The notes: generated by a model not told the origin, from the sequence alone. A stretch of DNA of 64,000 nucleotides from Rhizobium sp. NXC14 (GCF_002117485.1 NZ_CP021031.1:1-64000); one strand, 5' to 3'; shown: positions 26,666 to 35,884, numbered from the stretch's first letter. Made by a program: numbers and translations.

Positions 26666-27586
26666 ATGACCGATTTCTATGAGCGAGGGTATGAACGGTG
26701 CATCGTCACGTTCATCGACATCCTCGGCTATCGAAATCTTTTGAAAACCAAGCATGCTTCCGAGCTAGCTGCGGTTGTGAATGCACTGCGGAGTTTCGCC
26801 GCGGGTGACGGTGACGACGAAGATTCCCCCTCGCACATGGATGAGATCCGTCTGAACACTCAAGCCTTCTCCGAGTCCGTATCGGATGCGGTCGTTCGCG
26901 TGCGAACAGTGGATACGCAGTCGCCGGATGGCCCATTGGTCTACGAGCTCATCGATCTCCTGCACGCTATAATCGAGTGCCTCAATAGGGGGATTCTCAT
27001 TCGTGGTGGAGTCACAATCGGTCCTGCTTATGTCGGCCTGAATGGCAAGGGACCAATCTTCGGCCCTGCGATGGTTCGTGCATTCGAGATCGAGCAGAAC
27101 GAGGCGGTTTACCCCCGCATAATGATCGACGAAGCGGTCTTGGCTGCATATGCACAGGACGACAGCCTTTGGCAGAACGCCGAATTCGACGGAGGAGAGG
27201 CACGTCTTACGAGGTCGTTCATTGGTGTAGCGGATGATGGATCGTACTTCCTCGACTACCTCCGCGCAGCTGGGCCGGGAGAGTTTGACGCGGGTGTGGT
27301 GGGGCAGTTTGCATTCCTACGCGGGCATCGGGAATTGATCGTTGAGGGCCTACGAAATGACGATGCGAAGGTACGCAGAAAATTCGTTTGGCTTGCCAAT
27401 TACCATAACCGTTTCGTAGCGAGCTTGCAGGCAAGCTACGACCTTTCGGGTTCCGATGGTGCATTCGAGGCGGAGCTTGGAATATCTCCACAGGCTATGT
27501 TCGACTCTTTACCGATCGAACCCACTTGGGATCGCCACCTGGACCGTATCCACGCTCTTGCTGAGTCCGTGGCGGACGATTGGTAA
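26666..27586 (+). CDS. Class III nucleotidyl-cyclase-like protein
   Basis: A 306-residue protein. CIVTFIDILGYRNLL near the N-terminus carries the first metal Asp of class III cyclases, ESVSDAVVRV the second (equivalent to SDSIV), and LIRGGVTIGPAYVG followed by PIFGPAMVRAFEIEQNEA and YPRIMID are the conserved core. GAGGGGGG lies about ten bases before the ATG at 26666, better than an earlier start at 26624. Standalone cyclases of this kind in defence islands belong to Pycsar systems, which make cCMP or cUMP. An obvious cyclic-nucleotide effector is not next to it; the small gene at 27622 and the membrane protein at 29160 are the nearest candidates. Confidence 0.7.
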   Translation: MTDFYERGYERCIVTFIDILGYRNLLKTKHASELAAVVNALRSFAAGDGDDEDSPSHMDEIRLNTQAFSESVSDAVVRVRTVDTQSPDGPLVYELIDLLHAIIECLNRGILIRGGVTIGPAYVGLNGKGPIFGPAMVRAFEIEQNEAVYPRIMIDEAVLAAYAQDDSLWQNAEFDGGEARLTRSFIGVADDGSYFLDYLRAAGPGEFDAGVVGQFAFLRGHRELIVEGLRNDDAKVRRKFVWLANYHNRFVASLQASYDLSGSDGAFEAELGISPQAMFDSLPIEPTWDRHLDRIHALAESVADDW

Positions 27587-27621
27587 GGCGGACGTCGCGT
27601 CGGACAGGGTCAGGCATAACA

Positions 27622-27798
27622 GTGGACCCTAGCTTACGTCTGAAGGCTCGCAAGTTCAGGGGTGCCTTTGAGCGAACTGGCTTGGTACGCAGAGACAAGG
27701 TTGAAGAGTATGTAATCGTCGCGATCACAGACGCGGGCGAGCGAGTTGCTGAGGGTAAGCAAATCGTCGATGGAGCGGCGCGTCCTACGCGAAAGTGA
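27622..27798 (+). CDS. Small winged-helix-like protein (uncertain)
   Basis: A 58-residue frame from a GTG, 35 bases after the cyclase gene. GLVRRDKVEEYVIVAITDAG followed by ERVAEG resembles the wing and last helix of a winged helix-turn-helix domain, so it may be a truncated MarR/ArsR-type protein or a small regulator of the cyclase. There is no clear ribosome site and the open frame extends upstream to 27580. Confidence 0.3.
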   Translation: MDPSLRLKARKFRGAFERTGLVRRDKVEEYVIVAITDAGERVAEGKQIVDGAARPTRK

Positions 27799-28094
27799 TG
27801 CGTGGGATAGTCAGGTTTCATCCAGTCTGTGCGTGAGAGGCGCAAAACCGGCTGTCTCCAGCAAAATCATATGGATACATCATTTCAATGATGCCGAGAT
27901 TACGGGTCTTAGGTCCGTATCCCTTCAAGGCGTTAGTATTTAGTTATTCAGCATTGAGGGTTGGGATAGCGGGCTAAATGACCGCCGAGGCTCGGTCTTG
28001 GTAATCTTCGCTATGCAAGGACGATGATCTCCGGAGGGCTAGCGTGAACTTGAGACCGCCAGACCAGTTGGGCTCTCATCGCCGGGCGAGTAAA
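27799..28094. other. No gene seen
   Basis: About 300 bases between the small winged-helix frame and the LysR remnant. No frame has a ribosome site or recognisable motif, and I see no terminator hairpin. Confidence 0.4.
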
Positions 28095-28630
28095 TCAGCA
28101 GGTTTGCCGCCCGTCCACGCAGCGCGTCGGGGACGCTACCAGGCCAAAGCGGCGACACAACGGCGGAGCGAGTCGTGCAGTACGCAGGCCCTTCCGTCTC
28201 TCGGGTAGGGTCGATTCCGCAACGAGGCTGACGCCCACACCTTCCCTGACCAGCGCGATCGCACTGGTCCAGTCCCGCACCTCCATTCGCACATCCGCCA
28301 GTGATAGTCCGGCCGCTTCGGCAAGTGTGCGCGCATGGACGTTGCCCCACCGGTCGCGAGCACGAACAGTTCCGCAGCCAGATCAGAAAGGGAGACGGTT
28401 TCACGTCGTCCAAGGCGATGCGCCGTTGGTAGGACAGCGACCCATGCATCCTGTCCAATCAGTACGGCATCGCTGTCCGGTCGCGGATTGAGGACGACGC
28501 CGACGTCTATGGATCCGGCCTCAAGCCAAGCCTCGACTTCCCGATCATCCGTTTCAAGTGCAATCAATTCAATACCTGGATGGAGAGAGCGGAAGCGTCG
28601 CAGGAGAGGCGGCAACATGAAGCGCAACAC
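28095..28630 (-). pseudogene. LysR-type regulator, effector-domain remnant
   Basis: Only the substrate-binding domain remains. From about 28630 the frame reads LPPLLRRFRSLHPGIELIAL ... WLEAGSIDVGVVLNP ... LATGGAT; at about 28346, in a GGGG run, the sense moves to another frame (NVHARTLAEAAGLSLADVRM ... ALVREGVGVSLVAESTLP), ending at 28095. The N-terminal winged helix is absent: the gene is cut at about 28620, where an integrase remnant begins on the other strand. Two lesions make it non-functional. Confidence 0.75.
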
Positions 28631-28931
28631 TCCCAAACCCACGGACCTCGTCTTCCCGCAGAACCACAAAAAGCAGTTTAACCGGGTGTTGGAGCACTGT
28701 GAGCTGAAATTCGACCGTGAGGTCAACAGGCGCTCGGCCTACAGCCTCCGGCATACCTATATCTGCCTACGCCTCCTTGAAGGAGCGGACATTTACCAGA
28801 TCGCTAAAAACTGCCGGACCAGCGTGGAAATGATCGAGAAGCACTATGCGGTGCATCTCAAGAACACCCTCGACGCCAAAGCCATCATAGTGCGTCGTCG
28901 TGTCAAGGCGGTCGTTTCGTTGGCCCAATGA
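28617..28931 (+). pseudogene. Tyrosine recombinase, C-terminal remnant
   Basis: The roughly 100-residue C-terminal piece of a phage-type integrase: AYSLRHTYICLRLLEGADIY carries the Arg box, and VEMIEKHYAVHLKNTLDA the catalytic Tyr. The upstream open frame back to 28335 is only antisense of the LysR remnant, so the true sequence begins near the PTDLVFP motif at about 28640. The two remnants abut and mark an old recombination or deletion point. Confidence 0.75.
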
Positions 28932-29159
28932 GCAGCAGAAAGCTTGAAGAAAACCAGTGCTTGCGTGTAGGATGCGTACAGTGCACTTACGTCGCCCAGG
29001 TGTACGCATTAACCGGGATGCGATGCGGTGCGCGGTTTCCCGACCGGCCACACGGCGTCCGGGGAAAGCCGGCAATTGCGCCAGGGAGGGCCCTAGACCC
29101 CTCTCCGCGAAACGTCCGAGGTTCGACAATCCTACAAGAGTGAGCGCTCTTGGACTTCG

Positions 29160-29954
29160 TTGGGGGGTATGGTGGTTACGTATCGTTGGCGGATCGGTTT
29201 TCTTAGCGGGATTGCTATTGCAGCGGTGCCGTTATTCCAGAGCGGCGGGGCATCGGTCGAATCCTATCTCGCAGCATTGTCCACACCGTGGATTGCTTAT
29301 TCGGCTTTGGGGTGCGCTCTAGTTCGCGTTTTCGCTTTCGGATTATTAGGCGGTGCCGTCGTTAGAAATTCAACTGAACCTGATGGATGGAAAATCTGCG
29401 CCGTTGCGGTCGCTGCGCCGGCCACTCTTTCGGTGATGTTGGGTTTCTCGCCGGATAGCCGAAACGAAGTTCCTGTGAACGGCAGGTCCTCCCTTGCGCT
29501 CCAGGTATTTGATGCGGGTCTGGCAGGCCTTCAGGCTTTGCCGTTAAAGATAGAGCAACTTGATGTCCCGGGGGTACTTGAGAGCAATCCATCGCCTGGC
29601 AGCGTAAATAATGGAGAGAATGTCGATCCCGCGGTGATCTCGACGCTGGTCGGAAGATTTAGCGGACCGGACCGAAAGCTTGCAAGTGACTCGCTTGTGA
29701 GCCTTTACGAGGAATCATCAAGCAGCCAAGGACCAGTGGTTCAGGCGCTAATTGGAAACCTGCAAAACGACGGGCGCTACCGATACCGCATTAATCTATA
29801 CATTGCGCGCACTCTAGGCTTGTTGAAAGAGGGCTGGTCGAGTTCAAAGAAAGACTTTGATACTTTCCACAATGCGGTGAATCTCGATATCGATGACAAA
29901 ACTATGGCTTACTGGGCGGGTTTGGCAGAGAGAAAATGGGTCGAAAAGAAGTAA
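29160..29954 (+). CDS. Membrane protein of unknown function
   Basis: A 261-264-residue protein with hydrophobic segments at about 8-28, 40-62 and 76-95 and a soluble C-terminal part of about 150 residues that looks helical (LVGRFSGPDRKLASDSLVSL, VVQALIGNLQNDGRY). Start is either TTG 29160 or ATG 29169; neither has a good ribosome site. It lies between the integrase remnant and an IS110-type element. It might serve as a membrane effector for the upstream cyclase, but it is separated from it by more than 1.5 kb of remnants, so this is weak. Confidence 0.5.
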   Translation: MGGMVVTYRWRIGFLSGIAIAAVPLFQSGGASVESYLAALSTPWIAYSALGCALVRVFAFGLLGGAVVRNSTEPDGWKICAVAVAAPATLSVMLGFSPDSRNEVPVNGRSSLALQVFDAGLAGLQALPLKIEQLDVPGVLESNPSPGSVNNGENVDPAVISTLVGRFSGPDRKLASDSLVSLYEESSSSQGPVVQALIGNLQNDGRYRYRINLYIARTLGLLKEGWSSSKKDFDTFHNAVNLDIDDKTMAYWAGLAERKWVEKK

Positions 29955-30064
29955 TTGCGCTCACTGACTGCCGGAGAGTTTAGTGGCGATCTACCACCTG
30001 CATGTGAAGAACATCAGCCGGGGTGAGGGACGCTCCATCCTCGCGGCCGCTGCCTTGGAGCACA

Positions 30065-31430
30065 TGACCTGATGTGGTGGACGGCCTCCGCTCCCGGCAT
30101 CGCAATGTGCCAAAGTGTGGCTGTCGAAGTCACATAAGGGAGAGCCGTCCATGGAGAAGATTACCACAATTGGTTTGGATATCGCCAAGCATGTATTTCA
30201 GGTTCACGGGATCAATGGTGCCGGCGCGACGGTGAGCCGCCGCAAGCTGCGCCGCGACGATGTCGTTGGATTCTTCAAGGCTTTGCCGCCATGCCTGATC
30301 GGAATCGAGGCATGCGCGACTGGACACCACTGGGCTCGGGTTCTTATGGCGCTGGGTCACGAGGTTCGGCTGATGCCGGCGTCTTACGTCAAGCCATACG
30401 TGAAGCGGCAGAAGAACGACGCGACGGATGCCGAGGCGATTTGCGAGGCGGTAACGCGGCCGACGATGCGCTTCGTTCCAGTGAAGAGCGAGGAGCAACA
30501 GGGTGTGCTGATGCTGCATCGGGTCCGCGAGCTTTTGATCCGGCAGCGGACAATGCTGGTGAACGCCTTGCGCGGCCACTTGGCGGAGTTCGGCATCGTA
30601 ACGCGACAGGGCATCGCCGGCGTCGGAATGCTGATCGCGTTGGTCGACGACGATGATCACGATCTAATCCCGCCGCTTGCGCGGTCCGCGCTTCTTCCGC
30701 TGATCGGGCAGTTGCGGGAGGTGCACGAGAAGGTCAACGAGCTGGATCGCCAAATTCATGCTTGGCATCGCTCGAACGAACTGAGCCGCCGCCTTGAGAC
30801 GATCCCTGGAATTGGCCCGATCACTGCCAGCGCAATTGCCGCGACGGTGACCGACGCGTCGCTCTTCAAATCCGGCCGACAATTGGCGGCATGGATAGGC
30901 CTTGTGCCGCGGCAGAACTCATCGGGTGGCAAGGACCGCCTCGGAAGGATCAGCAAACAAGGCGATCCCTATCTCCGCCGGCTTCTCGTTGTGGGCGCGC
31001 ACGCGGTGCTTCGTTTCAGCGGCAAAGCTAAAGTTGCACCGACGCGTTGGGCCGCCGAACTTCTGGTGAAGAAGCCGTACAACGTCGTCGCTGTTGCTTT
31101 GGCCAACAAGATGGCGCGGATCGTCTGGGCGCTGATGACGACGGGCAGGCGCTTTGAGGCGACCGCCGCCCTTTGAATGCTCACAGAGAATGCAGAAATT
31201 GGTGAGGTGCTGATGGCGTGATGGCGAACGGTCGAGCCGGGATCGGACAAACCCGATCAGTGGGTGCCGCTTGAAAGCGCGTTGACCTGTCTGGGATCCG
31301 ATCAGCGGACTACATCAGGGCCAGCGGCATGAACGCGCCGCAATCAAAGGCCGTATACATGCCTGCACCCGACCAATCTGCCGGAAACACCAAACTGCCC
31401 CTTGCCACGCGGAGGCCGTCCATACATGCG
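30065..31430 (+). mobile_element. IS110-family (IS1111-like) insertion sequence
   Basis: The element contains one transposase gene (30151-31176) flanked by long non-coding ends. TGGACGGCCTCCGC at 30078-30091 and its exact reverse complement GCGGAGGCCGTCCA at 31409-31422 form a 14-bp inverted repeat that does not sit at the very ends, which is the subterminal repeat typical of the IS1111 subgroup. The outer limits are therefore approximate. The ~230 bases after the transposase are expected to encode the bridge-type guide RNA known for this family. Confidence 0.8.
30151..31176 (+). CDS. IS110-family transposase
   Basis: A 341-residue DEDD-type transposase/recombinase: ITTIGLDIAKHVFQVHG holds the first Asp, LIGIEACATGHHWARVL the Glu, KNDATDAEAICEA the next Asps, and the C-terminal transposase_20 domain (LETIPGIGPITASAIAATV, HhH-like, with the serine-containing LAAWIGLVPRQNSSGGK) is intact. 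ATG at 30151 is preceded by AGGGAGAG. No internal stop or frameshift, so it may be active. Confidence 0.9.
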   Translation: MEKITTIGLDIAKHVFQVHGINGAGATVSRRKLRRDDVVGFFKALPPCLIGIEACATGHHWARVLMALGHEVRLMPASYVKPYVKRQKNDATDAEAICEAVTRPTMRFVPVKSEEQQGVLMLHRVRELLIRQRTMLVNALRGHLAEFGIVTRQGIAGVGMLIALVDDDDHDLIPPLARSALLPLIGQLREVHEKVNELDRQIHAWHRSNELSRRLETIPGIGPITASAIAATVTDASLFKSGRQLAAWIGLVPRQNSSGGKDRLGRISKQGDPYLRRLLVVGAHAVLRFSGKAKVAPTRWAAELLVKKPYNVVAVALANKMARIVWALMTTGRRFEATAAL

Positions 31431-31432
31431 GC

Positions 31433-31449
31433 CTTCACCGGAGGCTTAC
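31433..31449. repeat. 17-bp direct repeat, copy 1
   Basis: CTTCACCGGAGGCTTAC occurs here, 11 bases beyond the right subterminal repeat of the IS110-type element, and again exactly 100 bases later at 31533-31549. The spacing of the copies and their place beside the element suggest a target or attachment sequence, but no copy is seen at the left side of the element. Confidence 0.5.
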
Positions 31450-31459
31450 AGAATCACAA

Positions 31460-31690
31460 GTGATTCTTTCGATTCAAGATTTCAGCAAAAGCTTTTCGAA
31501 AATGAGTCAGCTACTTATGGGTAAATTGCAAGCTTCACCGGAGGCTTACGTCTTTCTTGCCAACGGTGGCGACCCTAACGTCATTAATAAGCCGCTTGAA
31601 GGTTGCAAGCCCGGAGCGGCTCGCACAAAAGAACTTGATTTCTGGATAGCCGGGGTTCATGGCCGCGGCCACGTTCGGCAGACCCAATAA
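31460..31690 (+). CDS. Short hypothetical protein (uncertain)
   Basis: A GTG-started frame of 76 residues. The part FLANGGDPNVINKPLEG faintly recalls an ankyrin-type turn but there is only one such unit. No ribosome site is evident. It may be the remains of a gene split when the adjoining IS110-type element arrived. Confidence 0.25.
   Translation: MILSIQDFSKSFSKMSQLLMGKLQASPEAYVFLANGGDPNVINKPLEGCKPGAARTKELDFWIAGVHGRGHVRQTQ
31533..31549. repeat. 17-bp direct repeat, copy 2
   Basis: Second exact copy of CTTCACCGGAGGCTTAC, 100 bases downstream of the first, inside a short open frame (31460-31690). Confidence 0.5.
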
Positions 31691-31704
31691 TTTGCTCACA
31701 CGGT

Positions 31705-34700
31705 TTAATGTCCTGGTTGGGACTCAGACGTGCGCGGAAAAGTTGCTCTGTCCGTTGTGTCAAATAGGTAGCTTGGCACCGTGTCATAGACAGGTTTGTC
31801 TACGCCATTTAGCAAAAAAAGATTTGCCATCATCGGCGACATTTGGACATCGGGGAAGTAAGCCCTGAAAAGGCTGATCGCCTTTGCTCTATGCGAGAAG
31901 AAATCATAAAGTCCTCGCTGGACAAATGCTGCCAATTCCGCTTCACGAGGCCCCGGCGCAATCAGCAGTGCATACGGTTCATAGGTGTAAAAGGAGGCCT
32001 CCTTCTCAATGTTGTTCTTGTCGCAACGCCCTGCATTGTAGAATGATTCCAACTTTGCTTGAATGATTTCGCGATCACCAAAAAAAACAAGCCATCGGTG
32101 CGACTCGGGCCCGCAGAACCACTGGGTAAGCGAATCGTAATCTTCGAACTCGCAAAATCGAAAGATCGGCGCATCCTTTTCCGCCGTCGAGTTAATCATG
32201 GGACAACGGCTCTGCGGCGCAGGGACGCAGCGCTGATCCGTCGGGAACATACCGAAAAGATCGACTTTGCAAGCCTCTATCGCAACATCTACTGCAGTCG
32301 TGTCTCGAACGTAGGCAAAATCTATCTTACGCCAGCCCGGTTCGGGACGCCGCAGGAGGTAGGAGACTCCACTGACAAAAACGATCGGGGAAAAAATGCC
32401 GTCTATTTCCTCGTCGCCCGGCTTCCTCCAAAAGCGGAGTGTCGTCGGATCGCACAACATATCCACGCTTGTTGTAGGACGATCTGCTGGATGTCCATTG
32501 CGAAAGCTATCGAATCGGTTTTCGGTCGTGACGGGCACTTCGTCGATCCTGTAATGAGCATCGAAGATGCTGTAACAGAGATCAGCGACATAGCCGCGAT
32601 AGCGTCGAACACTTGACGGCCCCGCTTCATACGAGAACGGCTCAGCATCCCTGCGAAATCCGATGCGAACGGTCGGCTTCAGATGATGTTGCGCATCCTG
32701 TTCCTCGGCAACGGCAGGGCTGCCCACCATCGCCAGCGTCAGAATACACATGCAGTATGTCACGACCCCCGAGGTGGCCAATCCAGTGGATCGCTGCTGC
32801 GACTCGCGAGGAGCACTAGGCCATGCTGCAGTGCATATTGCGACGAACACAATAAAGAAGCAGGCAATGAAATCCGTGAAACCGAACTGATAGTAAAGAT
32901 CTGCCCAGCTTTCGGAGTTTAGGTCATGAAACGATACCATTCCAACAAAGGTCAGAGCAAAGAATGCGACGGTCACGAAACTCGCCGAACCGATGGCGAT
33001 CAGGAGAGCGTATTGGGGGCTGCGATCCGGGCCGTCCAACGCACGCACCAGCAAGAAGGCAAAAATCGCACTACAGACGCACTTCGGCAGCATGAGAGCG
33101 AGTGCAGGTTGTGGTCCGGTTACAAGAATGTAAATGAACCGCGCCGTATTTTCGGAGATCAGAGCCGTCCAGAACATTGCCAGAAGCGCGAGACCGGATG
33201 CGGCAACGAGAAGCGCTATCAATAGATGGCAGATCATTTGCTGCGACGTTTCGTTCCATACTTCTAACTTTCGCAGTCTCCCGCGATGATCGGAGTCAAT
33301 AAAATGTTGTCGAAGTGACATCACACCCAACAACGGAAGCCATAGAAAAGCCGCAACCTGGAGCGTTTCCAGAGCGGCCGTTGTTAATATAGTGACGTTC
33401 GTCGATTTGACGGGACTCAATAGGGGGTGAAGATGAGTAGTTGTCATGACAGCGTAGAGGGCAAAAACAGCGGCTAAGGAAACGAGAACCCACAGAATGG
33501 TAGCGGGCTGTCGTTCCCGAGGCAAAAGCTCCTCCACAGCCGATCTTAGCGTGTGATCCAGCGTGTTCAAGCGAAGGCGATCGGCAGTGATCGGCCTATT
33601 GTCAACAAAGGGGCTTCTTTCAGCATAAACGCATAGTATCGCAGCAAGCTCTAGACGCGAACGCTCCAACCTAGCTACGGTGTCAAAGAGCATCGTTTCG
33701 ACCTGTCGACGTCGCCGGGATATACTGGCTTGCCTTTCCGATTCCTTTAATTGTGTTACCTCAATCTCTTTAGGATAGTCCGTGACCATCAGGTCTTCCA
33801 AGGCAACCATGGTGCTTTCCGCTATGGTCCGTTGTTCCCTGGCCAACGGCTGGATTTCGTCAAGAATATGGGTCTCCGGCCATGATCCTGGATCCCGGAT
33901 CGCCTGCACCATAACCTCAAGTTCAATCCACTTCCGGACCAACCCTGCATAGCTGCCCACCTTTTCTAAAAGGCTCACCATCCAATCAGGAACCTTGTCC
34001 ACTTTCTGTCGGATCTTGTCATTGTCCGATGCGACATTCGCCTTGGAGATTTTCGTTCGCTCCTTGCTACCCTCTTGTTTTCTATCTGAACCCGTTGACC
34101 CCATAGCAATAACGCTGCTTCTGGCGTCCCAACGAGCTTTCCTTGCCTGTAGCGCCAGTTCGAGCGAAGGCTGAACTGAACGATCGAGTGCCAATAGAAA
34201 GCGCCGCGTACGATCCTTAAGCTTTATCGGAACACCTGCCCAAGCATGAACCTTTCGGCGAAGCCATGTTTCAACAACCTCCACCGGCTTGAGTGCAGGT
34301 ACAAAGCCAGCCATCCCAAGCGCCAGATAGAGCGGCCAACTAGGACCTGTAAGAGATGTTTGATCAACATCCGCCTGCAGGCCGGCCATCGGAATATAAG
34401 TTACAATCCTGAGGATTAGGCCGCCGAAAAAAGCAAAAGCGGTATAAATGGCAACCATTATGCCTGCATAATAAAAGTAGGCCTGCCGCATGGCTTTGCT
34501 CTCCCGCAATTGCGTTGGAGCAAGCTTTCTAATGACCGCATAGTCAAGCTCGTTGGGTTCTGAACTACGCTGCTTGAAACGCTGCCAAGCAAAAGCAGCA
34601 ATCATTAGGGCGCCGAAGATAAAGGCTGCGAAAAACCCCCAGTCAGGATGGATCCCCAAGAACGGCATCGGGCCACGTCGTTCAGCCTGAAGAAGATCAT

Positions 34701-34758
34701 AATTCCAAAGACTCGTGGGAGAGTTGCTCGGCCAAATTGGCACACCTTGATCTTCCAC
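31705..34758 (-). CDS. Multi-pass membrane protein with C-terminal solute-binding (SBP3-like) domain
   Basis: A product of about 1,017 residues in three parts. An N-terminal segment has three membrane helices (WGFFAAFIFGALMIAAFAW and others, residues 30-150). A cytoplasmic charged region follows (about 150-420). Then come some seven further helices (about 425-690), and after GSPAVAEE a periplasmic-type domain of about 320 residues begins (PTVRIGFRRDAEPFSY ... YRGYVADLCYSIFDA) that resembles family 3 amino-acid-binding proteins. The GTG at 34758 is chosen because AGGAGG lies five bases upstream, better than TTG 34773. Binding-domain/membrane fusions usually sense or gate on a ligand; this order, with the binding domain last, is unusual. 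A 37-residue secreted peptide gene precedes it. Confidence 0.65.
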   Translation of the reverse strand: MEDQGVPIWPSNSPTSLWNYDLLQAERRGPMPFLGIHPDWGFFAAFIFGALMIAAFAWQRFKQRSSEPNELDYAVIRKLAPTQLRESKAMRQAYFYYAGIMVAIYTAFAFFGGLILRIVTYIPMAGLQADVDQTSLTGPSWPLYLALGMAGFVPALKPVEVVETWLRRKVHAWAGVPIKLKDRTRRFLLALDRSVQPSLELALQARKARWDARSSVIAMGSTGSDRKQEGSKERTKISKANVASDNDKIRQKVDKVPDWMVSLLEKVGSYAGLVRKWIELEVMVQAIRDPGSWPETHILDEIQPLAREQRTIAESTMVALEDLMVTDYPKEIEVTQLKESERQASISRRRRQVETMLFDTVARLERSRLELAAILCVYAERSPFVDNRPITADRLRLNTLDHTLRSAVEELLPRERQPATILWVLVSLAAVFALYAVMTTTHLHPLLSPVKSTNVTILTTAALETLQVAAFLWLPLLGVMSLRQHFIDSDHRGRLRKLEVWNETSQQMICHLLIALLVAASGLALLAMFWTALISENTARFIYILVTGPQPALALMLPKCVCSAIFAFLLVRALDGPDRSPQYALLIAIGSASFVTVAFFALTFVGMVSFHDLNSESWADLYYQFGFTDFIACFFIVFVAICTAAWPSAPRESQQRSTGLATSGVVTYCMCILTLAMVGSPAVAEEQDAQHHLKPTVRIGFRRDAEPFSYEAGPSSVRRYRGYVADLCYSIFDAHYRIDEVPVTTENRFDSFRNGHPADRPTTSVDMLCDPTTLRFWRKPGDEEIDGIFSPIVFVSGVSYLLRRPEPGWRKIDFAYVRDTTAVDVAIEACKVDLFGMFPTDQRCVPAPQSRCPMINSTAEKDAPIFRFCEFEDYDSLTQWFCGPESHRWLVFFGDREIIQAKLESFYNAGRCDKNNIEKEASFYTYEPYALLIAPGPREAELAAFVQRGLYDFFSHRAKAISLFRAYFPDVQMSPMMANLFLLNGVDKPVYDTVPSYLFDTTDRATFPRTSESQPGH

Positions 34759-34805
34759 ACTCGCCTCCTGCAAATGCGAATATCATGCGAAGGCTTTTTC
34801 GATGC

Positions 34806-34919
34806 TCAACACACACGTGCGTTAGTTGCGCAGGGCCCCGCCGACAAAACGGGCGCCGGAGGTAGCACGAAGGCTGTCATGGCCACGATAAAAGTGAGTA
34901 TAATAGAAATCCTTATCAT
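34806..34919 (-). CDS. 37-aa secreted or membrane peptide
   Basis: GGAGG lies five bases before the ATG at 34919. The peptide starts MIRISIILTFIVAMTAFVLP, a textbook signal sequence, then PAPVLSAG as a likely cleavage region, leaving only about a dozen residues with two cysteines. The stop is 48 bases before the start of the large membrane gene, so the two form one unit. It may be a real micropeptide or the 5' remnant of a longer secreted protein. Confidence 0.5.
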   Translation of the reverse strand: MIRISIILTFIVAMTAFVLPPAPVLSAGPCATNARVC

Positions 34920-35128
34920 CTCTGCCTCCAACAGTACATTCTAATACTACCTGAATTTGCATTCCATCGCAAGAAGGATTGCATCTACTCTTTATCTACT
35001 GGGTCGACGATGGTAGGGACCGCCTGCGTCAGTTGTCGGTCGTGTGCAATGCTTGACCCGGCAAGGCTGGTGGTGCAGCCATCTGGGGCGGCGGCTTTGC
35101 TTCAACATGATGAATCTTTCGGCCATAC

Positions 35129-35835
35129 CTAAGGCCATATTGCGTTCAAAAGCTGAGCAAGGTGGGCTCCCGCCTTAGCGAGTTGTACCCGCTTCTCAGC
35201 GTTCTCCTCCTCCAGATGGGCGGCAACATCAGGGAAGTGACGTGCCATTGGTGATCAGCATTCTCGGGGCTGAAAGTCGCATGTTCGAACGCCTTCTGGC
35301 TCTGTACGATGGTATCGCTTGCCCATGCCAAAGCCCAATCATCGACAGATCCATTGGTTGCGGGCACCGCTCTCGCTTCAGCTATGATCGCGTCGACCGT
35401 GTCGGAGCTATAATTGGGAATGGCGTCCCACTCAGAATGAAACTTCTTGTTTCCGTCGAGAATGGAATTCCCCCCGACCGTCTCGGTCGCGGGATCGTAT
35501 TTGCCAGTGTCTGGATCCACTTTGTGGCCCGTCTGGTCGAGGTACACCGATCCCACGTGAAGCGGCTGATGCAGGTCTCCAATCAGGTGAGCAAGCATGA
35601 ACAACGCCTCCTTCTTGTCCTTGATCGAAAACGGTGCCGGACTCGGCTTGCCCTGCAGGACATAGATCGCCGCGTTAATCGCACCGATGATGTTGTGTTG
35701 GTTTGTGCCGTGATAGGCCCGATCGTAGTGATCGCACTGGATGGCAATGTCGGTACAGTGATAAGGAGCGTGGCATCCGCGCTCAGCCTCGCAGTTTACC
35801 CTTTTCGCTTCGCGTAGTTTTCCATCCGCACCTCC
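35129..35835 (-). pseudogene. S1/P1-type nuclease, truncated and frameshifted
   Basis: The open sense runs from about 35835 without a start codon (HCTDIAIQCDHYDRAYHGTN), through AHLIGDLHQPLHVG and NKKFHSEWDAIP, the zinc-binding heart of S1/P1 nucleases. At about 35240 the sense shifts to another frame, which ends properly as DVAAHLEEENAEKRVQLAKA and LAQLLN, stopping at 35129; the original frame runs on out of sense to 35146. The N-terminal ~80-100 residues, with signal peptide and first zinc ligands, are missing. The fragment 35146-35604 should not be taken as a complete gene. Confidence 0.75.
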
Positions 35836-35884
35836 TCATCTGGCGCCTCAAAAGCAACGCGTCGTCGCATGTTCCCCTCCATCG

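Noticed and set aside
35242..35817. 191-codon plus-strand frame
   Set aside because: Antisense of the S1/P1 nuclease remnant, with no motif of its own.
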